From Acholeplasmataceae bacterium (GTDB lineage: Bacteria; Bacillota; Negativicutes; Acidaminococcales; Acidaminococcaceae): DNA of 5,451 nucleotides. How positions within the stretch are numbered: the stretch's first letter is position 1; each line of letters opens with the position of its first letter. Below, piece by piece: positions 1 to 5,451 of the stretch. The notes under the pieces were generated by a model. The model was not told where the DNA came from. It searched no databases and saw nothing but the letters and a program-made list of their open reading frames with translations. The translations under genes were made by a program, and so were the position numbers. The stretch lies in the NCBI GenBank assembly GCA_012719555.1, contig JAAYAE010000366.1:1-5451 (forward strand), given 5' to 3'.

Positions 1-720
1 CAACTTAACGCATCTACTCTAACTGAAGATATTTTGCTCACACTTAAATGTGCTGGGGTTGACTTTAAGAAATTAGATGCTTTGCACAACTTTTACCCCA
101 GAGAGGGAACAGGGTTAGGCGGGAAAACACTTTTAAGACAAAACAAGCTTTTGCATAGCTACGGTATCAAGGTTGGGGCTTTTGTGCCTAGCCAAAATAA
201 AAAACGTGGACCGTTAAAAGCAGGGTTACCGACATTGGAAAGCGACCGGTATCTTGGGGTTAGTTTAGGAGCGCGCAAACTTATTGCTTTAGGTGTGGAT
301 TCTGTGTTTATAGGGGATTCTTTTCCTTCCACGGAGGAATTGAAGGAGTTAGCTCTTTTAAAAGCAGATCAGGTTACTATGCGTATTCAGGTTTTAACAA
401 AAAATCATTATGTAAAAGAACTTTTACAACAAACTTTTACAGCCCGGGCAGATGAAGCTAGAGATGCTATTCGTGCGCAAGAACGATATGGCTCATTTTG
501 TGGAGAGAATATTGAACCTGAAAATACCGGGGAAAGAGGTTTAGGCAGTATAACTTTAGACAATAAGGCATATGGTCGTTATATGGGCGAGTTACAAATT
601 ATTAAAAGAGCTCAAGTCGCTGATTATCGGACTAACGTAATAGGTCAAATCTTGCCAAGTGAAGAATTTTTATTAGCCTTTATTACCCCAGGCAGGAAAT
701 ATGGTTTTGAAATACTTTAG
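1..720 (+). CDS. mupG: MupG/DUF871-family 6-phospho-N-acetylmuramidase, 5' end cut by window
   Basis: The reading frame is open from base 1, so the gene begins left of the window; 239 residues and a TAG stop are visible. MupG-family proteins are about 350-370 residues, so roughly the first third is missing. Visible landmarks are LDALHNFYPREGTGL (residues 25-39), RGPLKAGLPTLE (69-80) and GSITLDN followed by YGRYMGELQI (182-200). All are characteristic of DUF871/MupG, which has a TIM-barrel domain followed by a small C-terminal domain, here starting around residue 130. Known members are cytoplasmic and cleave MurNAc-6-phosphate-GlcNAc from recycled cell wall, releasing MurNAc-6-phosphate and GlcNAc. 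The upstream neighbours that would support this role, such as a PTS transporter or murQ, are not visible. The TTG at 34 is only an internal codon. Family assignment is confident; the precise substrate is inferred from the family. Confidence 0.87.
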   Translation, partial: QLNASTLTEDILLTLKCAGVDFKKLDALHNFYPREGTGLGGKTLLRQNKLLHSYGIKVGAFVPSQNKKRGPLKAGLPTLESDRYLGVSLGARKLIALGVDSVFIGDSFPSTEELKELALLKADQVTMRIQVLTKNHYVKELLQQTFTARADEARDAIRAQERYGSFCGENIEPENTGERGLGSITLDNKAYGRYMGELQIIKRAQVADYRTNVIGQILPSEEFLLAFITPGRKYGFEIL

Positions 721-724
721 CGAA

Positions 725-737
725 AAACCCGAACATT
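725..737 (+). promoter_or_regulatory. Candidate PurBox (PurR site) upstream of purB
   Basis: The 13 bases read AAACCCGAACATT when aligned from 725 and match the Bacillus/Lactococcus PurBox consensus AWWWCCGAACWWT at 12 of 13 positions, including the whole CCGAAC core. An inverted partner is weak: only the TTCG core at 760-763 is kept (box 756-768, 7 of 13). The boxes are 18 bases apart, against 16-17 in Bacillus. The strong box is centred about 74 bases upstream of the predicted purB transcription start. PurR of this type is a PRPP-responsive regulator of purine genes. Its presence in this genome is not shown by the window. Confidence 0.6.
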
Positions 738-769
738 ATAAAAAAGATAATGAAAACCATTCGAGACTA

Positions 770-798
770 TTGCACACCATAGGGGAAAATGATAAAAT
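770..798 (+). promoter_or_regulatory. Candidate purBA promoter, extended -10
   Basis: The -10 TAAAAT (793-798, 5 of 6 to consensus) is preceded by TGA (790-792), which makes an extended -10. The -35 region TTGCAC (770-775) lies 17 bases upstream but keeps only the TTG. Start of transcription would be near 805, giving a leader of about 95 bases before the purB GTG. The weak -35 and strong extended -10 would fit a regulated promoter next to the PurBox. Other AT-rich hexamers nearer purB (846-851 with 869-874) match less well. Confidence 0.5.
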
Positions 799-821
799 GA
801 ATGTGTGTCAATAAGATGAAC

Positions 822-843
822 AGAGGGTCAAAACCTCTTTTTT
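822..843 (+). terminator. Short hairpin plus T run (weak terminator or leader attenuator)
   Basis: AGAGG (822-826) pairs with CCTCT (834-838) around a 7-base loop and runs into six Ts (838-843). The 5-bp stem is short for an efficient terminator. It may end transcripts from the mupG side. If the promoter at 770-798 is real, it also sits in the purB leader about 17 bases after the start. Confidence 0.45.
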
Positions 844-898
844 ATTTGTCTATTTGGTTTGTTTGCGTAATATTTAAAGTTTGACAGGAGGAAATATT

Positions 899-2191
899 GT
901 GATAGAACGCTATACTAGTAAGGAAATGGGCGCTATTTGGACAGAAGAAAATGAATTCCGAACAATGCTTAAAGTAGAAATTTTAGCTTGTGAGGCTATG
1001 AACAAATTGGGTATCGTGCCTGATGAAGCGTTGAAAGACATTCAGACAAAGTCGGATTTCCGTTTGGATAGGATGCACGAAATAGAAAAAGTAACCAATC
1101 ATGATATTATTTCTTTTTTAACTAACGTAGCTGAATATGTTGGAGATGCTTCCAAATATATTCACAAGGGGCTAACCTCTAGTGACGTTAAAGATACTGC
1201 TTTGGGCGTTATGATGAAGCAATCTGCAGAAATTCTCATTGATTTGGAAGAAAAGCTGCACGAAGTTTTAAAACGCCAGGCAGCTAAATATAAGAATACG
1301 GTTTGTATTGGCCGTACACACGGCATTCACGCTGAACCCATGACTTTTGGGATGAAGTTTGCTTTGTGGATGGATGAAACGGAAAGAAATATTGAGAGAT
1401 TGAAATTAGCCAAAAAATATATTTCGATTGGCAAGCTTTCAGGTGCAGTTGGCACATATTCTAATATTGATCCTTTTGTAGAAAAATATGTATGTGAAAA
1501 GTTAGGTATTGAAGCAGCTCGCATTGCAACCCAAGTTATTCAACGTGATCGTCATGCTTTTTATTTGACTACTATAGCGGTCTGTGGTGCTTCATTAGAA
1601 AAAATGGCAACAGAAATTCGTAATTTACAAAGAACCGATATTCGTGAGGCGGAAGAATATTTTGCCCCAGGACAAAAAGGATCTTCTGCTATGCCACATA
1701 AACGTAATCCCATAACTTGTGAAAAGATTTCCGGTATGGCTAGACTTTTGCGTGGAAACGCAGTAGCTGCCATGGAAGATGTTGCTTTATGGCATGAACG
1801 TGATATTTCTCATTCTTCTGTAGAACGAGTTATCTTACCTGATAGCACCATTGCTCTTGATCACATGCTTCGTAAGTTTACGTCTATTGTAGATAAATTA
1901 TTGGTATATCCGGATGCTATGATGGCTAATCTTAATAAAACAGGCGGTTTGATTTTCAGTCAGAATTTGTTAATTGCTTTGATTACTAAGGGTGTCTTGC
2001 GTGAAGATGCTTATAAATGGGTGCAAAGAAATGCCATGGCTCGTTGGTTAGATGGGGCAGACTTCAAAACAAATGTGGAGTTAGATGCTGATATTAAAAA
2101 ATATCTTACTGACGCAGAAATTGAGCATTGCTTTGATCCTAAGCCCATGCTTAAGAATGTTGATTTAATTATGGCGCGTTTTGGCCTATAA
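899..2191 (+). CDS. purB: Adenylosuccinate lyase PurB
   Basis: PurB performs two fumarate-releasing steps: SAICAR to AICAR in de novo IMP synthesis, and adenylosuccinate to AMP. The 430-residue product matches the Bacillus-type enzyme end to end. From the GTG at 899, the active-site histidines fall at H68 (TNHD), H89 (KYIHKGLTSSD) and H141 (GRTHGIHAEP), the same numbers as in B. subtilis PurB. The fumarase/aspartase superfamily signature GSSAMPHKRNP lies at 261-271 and carries the catalytic-loop serines 262-263. The GTG start is chosen because AGGAGG (886-891) precedes it by 7 bases; a TTG at 881 in the same frame would put this ribosome site inside the gene. The enzyme is a cytoplasmic homotetramer in the family. 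purA follows after 11 bases, so the two are almost certainly cotranscribed. The PurBox and promoter upstream suggest purine control. No key residue is missing. Confidence 0.97.
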   Translation: MIERYTSKEMGAIWTEENEFRTMLKVEILACEAMNKLGIVPDEALKDIQTKSDFRLDRMHEIEKVTNHDIISFLTNVAEYVGDASKYIHKGLTSSDVKDTALGVMMKQSAEILIDLEEKLHEVLKRQAAKYKNTVCIGRTHGIHAEPMTFGMKFALWMDETERNIERLKLAKKYISIGKLSGAVGTYSNIDPFVEKYVCEKLGIEAARIATQVIQRDRHAFYLTTIAVCGASLEKMATEIRNLQRTDIREAEEYFAPGQKGSSAMPHKRNPITCEKISGMARLLRGNAVAAMEDVALWHERDISHSSVERVILPDSTIALDHMLRKFTSIVDKLLVYPDAMMANLNKTGGLIFSQNLLIALITKGVLREDAYKWVQRNAMARWLDGADFKTNVELDADIKKYLTDAEIEHCFDPKPMLKNVDLIMARFGL

Positions 2192-2195
2192 GGAG
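2190..2195 (+). promoter_or_regulatory. purA ribosome binding site overlapping purB stop
   Basis: AAGGAG overlaps the TAA stop of purB (2189-2191) and lies 7 bases before the purA ATG. The overlap suggests translational coupling of purB and purA. Confidence 0.75.
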
Positions 2196-2202
2196 ATGCA
2201 TT

Positions 2203-3492
2203 ATGTCATCAGTTGTAGTGATTGGCGCCCAATGGGGTGACGAAGGAAAAGGTAAAATTGTAGATTATTTGGCACAAAAAGCCGATGCCGTAGTACGCTA
2301 TTCAGGTGGCTCCAATGCGGGGCACACTGTTGTTGTTGATGATGTTGCCTATAAATTAAGGTTACTGCCTAGTGGTATTTTATATAATGGCAAGACTTGT
2401 TTTTTAGGTAATGGAGTAGTTATTAATCCCGGAGTAGTTTTAAAGGAAATTCAAACTATGAAGGATAAGGGCGTGGATATTAGCAAGTTGCTGATTAGTG
2501 ATCGTGCCCATGTTGTGTTCCCCTATCATGAGCACTTAGATGAGCTACAGGAAGCTGCTTTGGGCTGTAATAAGATTGGGACTACTAAAGGCGGTATAGG
2601 CCCCTGCTACATGGATAAATACGCACGTACAGGCATTCGTATGTGTGACCTTTTAGACTCTGAAGGTTTGGCAGCTAAATTAAAGATACAATTAGATGCT
2701 AAAAATGCTATATTTACTAAAATTTACGGGTCAGAGGCAATGGATTATGATGTTATGCTAAAAGATTATTTAGTCTATGCAGAAGCTCTGCGCCCTTATG
2801 TAACTGATACTAGTGTTGCTTTAGAAGAATTTTTTGATGCCGGTAAAAATGTTTTGTTTGAAGGTGCGCAAGCTACTTTCTTAGATATTGATCATGGTAC
2901 CTATCCCTATGTTACCAGTTCAAATCCAACTGCCGGAAATGCAAGTACAGGCAGTGGCATCGGACCACGTAAAATTGACCATGTAGTAGGTGTAGTTAAA
3001 GCCTATACTACTCGTGTTGGTGAAGGGCCTTTTGTCACAGAACTTTTAGATCAAGATGGTCCCGGACACAAGATTCGTGAAACAGGGCATGAATATGGTA
3101 CTGTTACAGGCAGACCCCGTCGCTGCGGCTGGTTGGATGCCTTTATGATTAAGTACTCGGCACGTGTTAATAGTTTGGATTATTTAGCTATTACTCGTCT
3201 AGATATTTTAGATAATATGGAATCAATTAAAATGTGTGTAGGCTACGAAATTGACGGCAAAGCAATTGCTAATATTCCGGCTAATTTAAAAGTATTAGCA
3301 AAAGTTAAACCCATATTCGAAGAATTTAAAGGTTGGATGACGGATATTACCTCTGTACGTAATTTTGAGGAATTGCCTGTCGAGGCTAAAACTTATTTAA
3401 AAAGGCTTAGTGAAGTAGCTGGAGTTGAGCTTGGTATTGTTTCCGTTGGTCCCAATAGAAAGCAAACTATAGTTCTTAAGGAGCTTTTATAG
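2203..3492 (+). CDS. purA: Adenylosuccinate synthetase PurA
   Basis: PurA joins IMP and aspartate using GTP to make adenylosuccinate, which PurB, encoded just upstream, splits to AMP. The two genes therefore encode the complete IMP-to-AMP branch. The protein has 429 residues, normal for bacterial PurA, and aligns from its ATG: the GTP-binding loop GAQWGDEGKGK (8-18) holds catalytic D13, and SNAGHT holds catalytic H41, the standard numbering. Further landmarks are GTTKGGIGPCYMDKYAR (126-142), GSGIGPRK (250-257), and GTVTGRPRRCGW (299-310), which contributes to IMP and GTP binding. The guanine-recognition motif is TRLD (331-334), where E. coli has TKLD; the aspartate is kept, so function is probably unaffected. 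The enzyme is a cytoplasmic homodimer in known cases. No terminator is visible before the tRNA gene downstream, so purBA messages may run on to the terminator at 3651-3682. Confidence 0.97.
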   Translation: MSSVVVIGAQWGDEGKGKIVDYLAQKADAVVRYSGGSNAGHTVVVDDVAYKLRLLPSGILYNGKTCFLGNGVVINPGVVLKEIQTMKDKGVDISKLLISDRAHVVFPYHEHLDELQEAALGCNKIGTTKGGIGPCYMDKYARTGIRMCDLLDSEGLAAKLKIQLDAKNAIFTKIYGSEAMDYDVMLKDYLVYAEALRPYVTDTSVALEEFFDAGKNVLFEGAQATFLDIDHGTYPYVTSSNPTAGNASTGSGIGPRKIDHVVGVVKAYTTRVGEGPFVTELLDQDGPGHKIRETGHEYGTVTGRPRRCGWLDAFMIKYSARVNSLDYLAITRLDILDNMESIKMCVGYEIDGKAIANIPANLKVLAKVKPIFEEFKGWMTDITSVRNFEELPVEAKTYLKRLSEVAGVELGIVSVGPNRKQTIVLKELL

Positions 3493-3501
3493 TACATTTG
3501 C

Positions 3502-3531
3502 TTGACATGTTGGGTACTTAGCCTGTATAAT
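3502..3531 (+). promoter_or_regulatory. Strong sigma-70-type promoter of tRNA-Lys
   Basis: A perfect -35 TTGACA (3502-3507) and perfect -10 TATAAT (3526-3531) are separated by 18 bases. Transcription would start near 3538, about 26 bases before the mature tRNA 5' end. The promoter begins 10 bases after the purA stop. Confidence 0.88.
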
Positions 3532-3563
3532 ACTAACGTTGTGTGCTCATCGTAGCTGCAAAT

Positions 3564-3639
3564 GATTCACTAGCTCAGTTGGTAGAGCACCTGACTTTTA
3601 ATCAGGGTGTCCCGGGTTCGAGTCCCGGGTGGATCACCA
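3564..3639 (+). tRNA. tRNA-Lys (anticodon TTT)
   Basis: The 76-base gene folds into a full cloverleaf. The acceptor stem GATTCAC pairs with GTGGATC (seven pairs, one G-T), followed by discriminator A and encoded CCA (3637-3639). T8 and A9 precede a GCTC/GAGC D stem. The anticodon stem CCTGA/TCAGG encloses loop CTTTTAA with anticodon TTT at 3597-3599. The T arm is CCGGG/CCCGG with loop TTCGAGT. It reads AAA and AAG lysine codons. It is a single tRNA gene with its own promoter and terminator, and it may also be cut out of purBA read-through transcripts. Confidence 0.97.
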
Positions 3640-3650
3640 ATTAATAATTT

Positions 3651-3682
3651 AAGGCCTTCCGATTCTTCGGAAGGCCTTTTTT
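3651..3682 (+). terminator. Strong intrinsic terminator after tRNA-Lys
   Basis: A perfect 12-bp stem, AAGGCCTTCCGA (3651-3662) against TCGGAAGGCCTT (3667-3678), with a TTCT loop, is followed by a T run ending at 3682. It ends the tRNA transcript and probably any purBA read-through. Confidence 0.93.
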
Positions 3683-3710
3683 GTATAAAGTTTAGAGGGG
3701 GGGAATAATC

Positions 3711-4259
3711 TTGGCACTGAAAGTAATACCTATAGAAAAAGCTTTTATGTTTTTTGAACCGGGTCCTGTTTTGCTGGTAACGACTAAAGCAGGTGGGAAA
3801 AATAATGTAATGACCCTTTCTTGGCATATGGTTATTGATTTCACACCTCGCCTTGCTGTTACAACGGGGCCTTGGAATTATTCCTTTGCTAATTTGTTAG
3901 CCCAAAAAGAGTGTGTACTTTGCGTACCGGCATTAGATTTGGCAGAAACCGTTGTTCGTATAGGTTCTGTCTCTGGGATGAAAGTGGATAAATTCAAGGA
4001 ATTTGGTCTAACCGAGAAAAAAGCCAAGACGGTTAAAGCTCCTCTTATTAAAGAATGTTTGTTTTGTTTGGAATGTAAACTTGTAGAATATATAGAGGAA
4101 CATAGCATAATTATTTTAGAGGGAACTAAGGCTTGGTACAATACTGAAAAAAAAGAGAAACGCACTTTCCATGCTAATGGAGATGGGACTTTTGTTGTAG
4201 ATGGAAATATTTTAAATTATCGTAGCATTATGGAAGATAAAATTCCACCCGGTGTATAG
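3711..4259 (+). CDS. Flavin reductase-like (FMN-binding split barrel) protein
   Basis: This 182-residue protein resembles the flavin reductase / flavoredoxin family (COG1853-type split barrel), which binds FMN and either reduces flavins with NAD(P)H or carries electrons. Recognisable stretches are PGPVLLVTTK (17-26), NVMTLSWH (32-39), GPWNYSFANL (53-62), VRIGSVSGMKVDKF (82-95) and the C-terminal GDGTFVVDGNIL (157-168). Length is normal for the family, and there is no signal peptide or membrane segment, so it should be cytoplasmic. The TTG start is supported by AGAGGGGGGG (3694-3703), 7 bases upstream; the next in-frame ATG is codon 13, inside the conserved N-terminus. It has five cysteines in two clusters, CxxC (68-71) and CxxCxxC (116-122). 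It sits 28 bases after the tRNA terminator. The only promoter-like element seen is a TATAAA at 3684-3689 without a good -35. Electron partner and substrate are unknown. Confidence 0.87.
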   Translation: MALKVIPIEKAFMFFEPGPVLLVTTKAGGKNNVMTLSWHMVIDFTPRLAVTTGPWNYSFANLLAQKECVLCVPALDLAETVVRIGSVSGMKVDKFKEFGLTEKKAKTVKAPLIKECLFCLECKLVEYIEEHSIIILEGTKAWYNTEKKEKRTFHANGDGTFVVDGNILNYRSIMEDKIPPGV

Positions 4260-4301
4260 GCTGGGTTTGAGAACAGGAAGAAAAGTTATATTTGCATAAA
4301 A

Positions 4302-4338
4302 ACAGCGCGGATTCAATATAATATTGAATCCGCGCTGT
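4302..4338 (-). terminator. Long hairpin terminator between convergent genes
   Basis: A perfect 17-bp inverted repeat (ACAGCGCGGATTCAATA against its complement) closes a 3-base loop at 4319-4321. On the minus strand the stem is followed directly by TTTTT (complement of 4298-4302), as in an intrinsic terminator for the exported-protein gene. On the plus strand it is followed by AAATACTATAAG with no T run, so it would stop the flavin-reductase transcript less well, or only protect its 3' end. Confidence 0.88.
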
Positions 4339-4366
4339 AAATACTATAAGTATTTATATGATAAAC

Positions 4367-5284
4367 TTAGTTTTCAGTAGCAGTCATTTCATCAGAACTT
4401 TGTTGCATCATTTGTCCTCTAGCCATATGTTTTCTTTCAGGTTTACCATCATTAATATTTTTTTCTACTTTTACTAAAATACGATCTGCTTTTTCTTGAG
4501 TTATTTTGCCATCGGCAACTAATTTAGCCAAAATTTCTTTGTTAGCGGCTACTCTTTTTTCCTTATATTGATCAAGTACGCCATTTTCTTTGGCAATATC
4601 GTAGCAGGTTTTTTGTTCAGTACGGCAAGTTTCCATCAAAGCTTGAGCATCTTTGCCCGTTAATTCTGCTAAAGTGTCAAAAGGCATTAGGCCCATGAAC
4701 ATATGCTTTGCCATTGGACCGGGAACTTGTGATTGATAATCCGTGCCATTACGACCTTCGGAGATAGCACCGGAAGCATTAATCATTCTATAACCAGGAC
4801 CTTTGTGATGCATTATTTTTCCGTCAGCTTCATCTTTTTGGAATTTAATGAATCTTGCTAAAGCAGAGTCTGCTTTTTCTTGGGTTATTTTACCATTAGC
4901 AACAGCTAGGCTAAGACCCTTTTTTACTGCTTCTAAATTTTTTGCTTGGAATTGTTTTTCTACACCATTTTCTTTGGCGTATTCATATGGGGATTTATGG
5001 TTAGTGTGGCATTCTTGTTGAATAGTTGCTACATCTTTACCTGTTAATTCTGACAAGGTTTTCCAAGGTCCGCCATCTCGCTTCATCATAGTACGTCTGT
5101 GTTCACCCATAAAAGGCGACATACGGTCATCTGCTTGCTCAGCCTTTTCTGCTTGAGCCATTTCTACAAGGTCACGCATTTTATGCGGATTAGTATCTGC
5201 GCCGCTAGTCGCTGCATATGCTGTGGAAAAGAATAATGCTGCAATTAAAGAACTTGCTAATAATGTTGATTGGATTTTTTTCAT
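4367..5284 (-). CDS. Exported protein with two DUF2680-like repeats
   Basis: The 305-residue product starts with a clear Sec signal peptide: a KK charged end, a hydrophobic core (about residues 8-20) and a likely AYA cleavage site after residue 24. The mature protein has two tandem repeat units, 77-144 and 205-272, which align without gaps and share 34 of 68 residues by hand count. Each runs L-x-ELTGKD, AKENGV, then GKITQEKAD, resembling the helical pattern of DUF2680 exported proteins of Bacillota; I cannot confirm the family without a search. Cysteine 92 aligns with 220, and the second unit has an extra cysteine at 227. The segments around the repeats are rich in Met and His (MHHKG near 159, MAKHMFMGLM at 191-200, KHMARGQMMQQ at 286-295). 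It should act in the periplasm or at the cell surface; its function is unknown. The ATG at 5284 is chosen because the signal peptide begins there. AAGGAG at 5298-5303 precedes it with a rather long 13-base gap. The open frame extends further upstream, but that part precedes the ribosome site and looks untranslated. Confidence 0.88.
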   Translation of the reverse strand: MKKIQSTLLASSLIAALFFSTAYAATSGADTNPHKMRDLVEMAQAEKAEQADDRMSPFMGEHRRTMMKRDGGPWKTLSELTGKDVATIQQECHTNHKSPYEYAKENGVEKQFQAKNLEAVKKGLSLAVANGKITQEKADSALARFIKFQKDEADGKIMHHKGPGYRMINASGAISEGRNGTDYQSQVPGPMAKHMFMGLMPFDTLAELTGKDAQALMETCRTEQKTCYDIAKENGVLDQYKEKRVAANKEILAKLVADGKITQEKADRILVKVEKNINDGKPERKHMARGQMMQQSSDEMTATEN

Positions 5285-5339
5285 AATATAAATCACACTC
5301 CTTAATATTTTATTGGGCTTCCTCTTTGACTCTAGCTTA

Positions 5340-5345
5340 AGTATA
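5340..5345 (-). promoter_or_regulatory. Candidate -10 box for the exported-protein gene
   Basis: On the minus strand this reads TATACT (5 of 6 to consensus) and would start transcription near 5333, leaving a leader of about 49 bases. No hexamer resembling TTGACA lies 16-18 bases upstream, so the promoter may be weak, activator-dependent or read by another sigma factor. Confidence 0.35.
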
Positions 5346-5387
5346 GACAAGTGTTTTGACGAAACTGTGTTTTTTTTCGAGAAAATG

Positions 5388-5422
5388 TATGTTTTTATAT
5401 GTAGTGACATGAAAAAAACATA
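5388..5422. promoter_or_regulatory. 35-bp imperfect palindrome, candidate operator
   Basis: TATGTTTTT (5388-5396) is repeated inverted at 5414-5422. Inside it, ATGT (5399-5402) is inverted as ACAT (5407-5410) around AGTG. The two nested arms are separated only by small mismatches at 5397 and 5412-5413. It covers the proposed -35 of the rightward promoter and lies between two divergent transcription units, so it is more likely a protein-binding site than an RNA hairpin. AT-rich composition raises the chance of coincidence. Confidence 0.4.
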
Positions 5423-5436
5423 AAAGGTTGTATAAT
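5409..5436 (+). promoter_or_regulatory. Candidate rightward promoter for a gene beyond the window
   Basis: A perfect TATAAT (5431-5436) lies 16 bases after ATGAAA (5409-5414, 4 of 6 to the -35 consensus). Transcription would start near 5443 and leave the window at once. No coding start is visible, so the downstream gene is unknown. With the minus-strand gene it would form a divergent pair. Confidence 0.45.
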
Positions 5437-5451
5437 TAATAGTAGAAAGGC

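Noticed and set aside
801..884. 27-codon leader ORF with a hydrophobic C-terminal half
   Set aside because: It has no well-placed ribosome site, begins before the predicted transcription start, and includes the hairpin and T run; it is probably accidental.
881..886. Perfect TTGACA as a -35 box
   Set aside because: It overlaps the purB ribosome site, and any -10 (TAGAAC near 903) would lie inside the coding region; it is probably chance.
881..898. TTG at 881 as the purB start
   Set aside because: It would put AGGAGG inside the coding region and add six residues; the GTG at 899 has correct spacing and reproduces the Bacillus active-site numbering.
721..898. Purine riboswitch in the purB leader
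   Set aside because: I found no conserved purine-aptamer core or three-way junction; only one short hairpin is visible.
1327..1773. Minus-strand open frames inside purB
   Set aside because: They lie wholly opposite a highly conserved enzyme gene, with no recognisable product.
3193..3204. TRLD instead of TKLD in PurA as a specificity change
   Set aside because: It is a conservative Lys-to-Arg change with the guanine-binding aspartate kept; the rest of the protein is typical.
3570..3827. Minus-strand open frame across the tRNA and flavin-reductase start
   Set aside because: It runs antisense through a tRNA gene and a terminator, so it cannot be a sensible gene.
3878..4165. Minus-strand open frame inside the flavin-reductase gene
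   Set aside because: It is a shadow of the conserved plus-strand frame, with no ribosome site or family resemblance.
5285..5410. N-terminal extension of the exported-protein frame
   Set aside because: It would bury the signal peptide behind 42 basic residues and lies upstream of or across the ribosome site and candidate -10.

Overview
The window is an AT-rich bacterial chromosomal segment with Bacillota-type signals: AGGAGG-class ribosome binding sites, GTG and TTG starts, TTGACA/TATAAT promoters and a CCA-encoding tRNA gene. The mix of a MupG-family protein, a Bacillus-type PurB and an exported protein with DUF2680-like repeats fits a low-GC Bacillota. A Negativicutes relative is my best guess, but nothing here proves the genus.

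Layout, left to right. (1) The 3' two-thirds of a MupG/DUF871 6-phospho-N-acetylmuramidase gene (+), cut by the left edge. (2) A regulatory gap (721-898) with a near-consensus PurBox, a candidate extended -10 promoter and a short hairpin followed by a T run. (3) purB and purA (+), 11 bases apart, forming a two-gene operon for AMP synthesis from IMP; purB also acts in de novo IMP synthesis. (4) A tRNA-Lys(TTT) gene with its own near-perfect promoter and a strong intrinsic terminator. (5) A flavin-reductase-like FMN-binding protein gene (+) with a TTG start. (6) A 17-bp hairpin between convergent genes. (7) A minus-strand gene for an exported, internally duplicated DUF2680-like protein. (8) An AT-rich upstream region that carries a 35-bp imperfect palindrome and a rightward promoter aimed at a gene beyond the right edge.

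The purine genes are ordinary housekeeping genes and their catalytic residues are intact. No mobile element, CRISPR array or defence system is visible, and I do not see a convincing new multi-gene system. The points most worth a second look are the PurBox and leader architecture of purBA, the duplicated Met/His-rich exported protein, and the palindrome overlapping the rightward promoter at the end.
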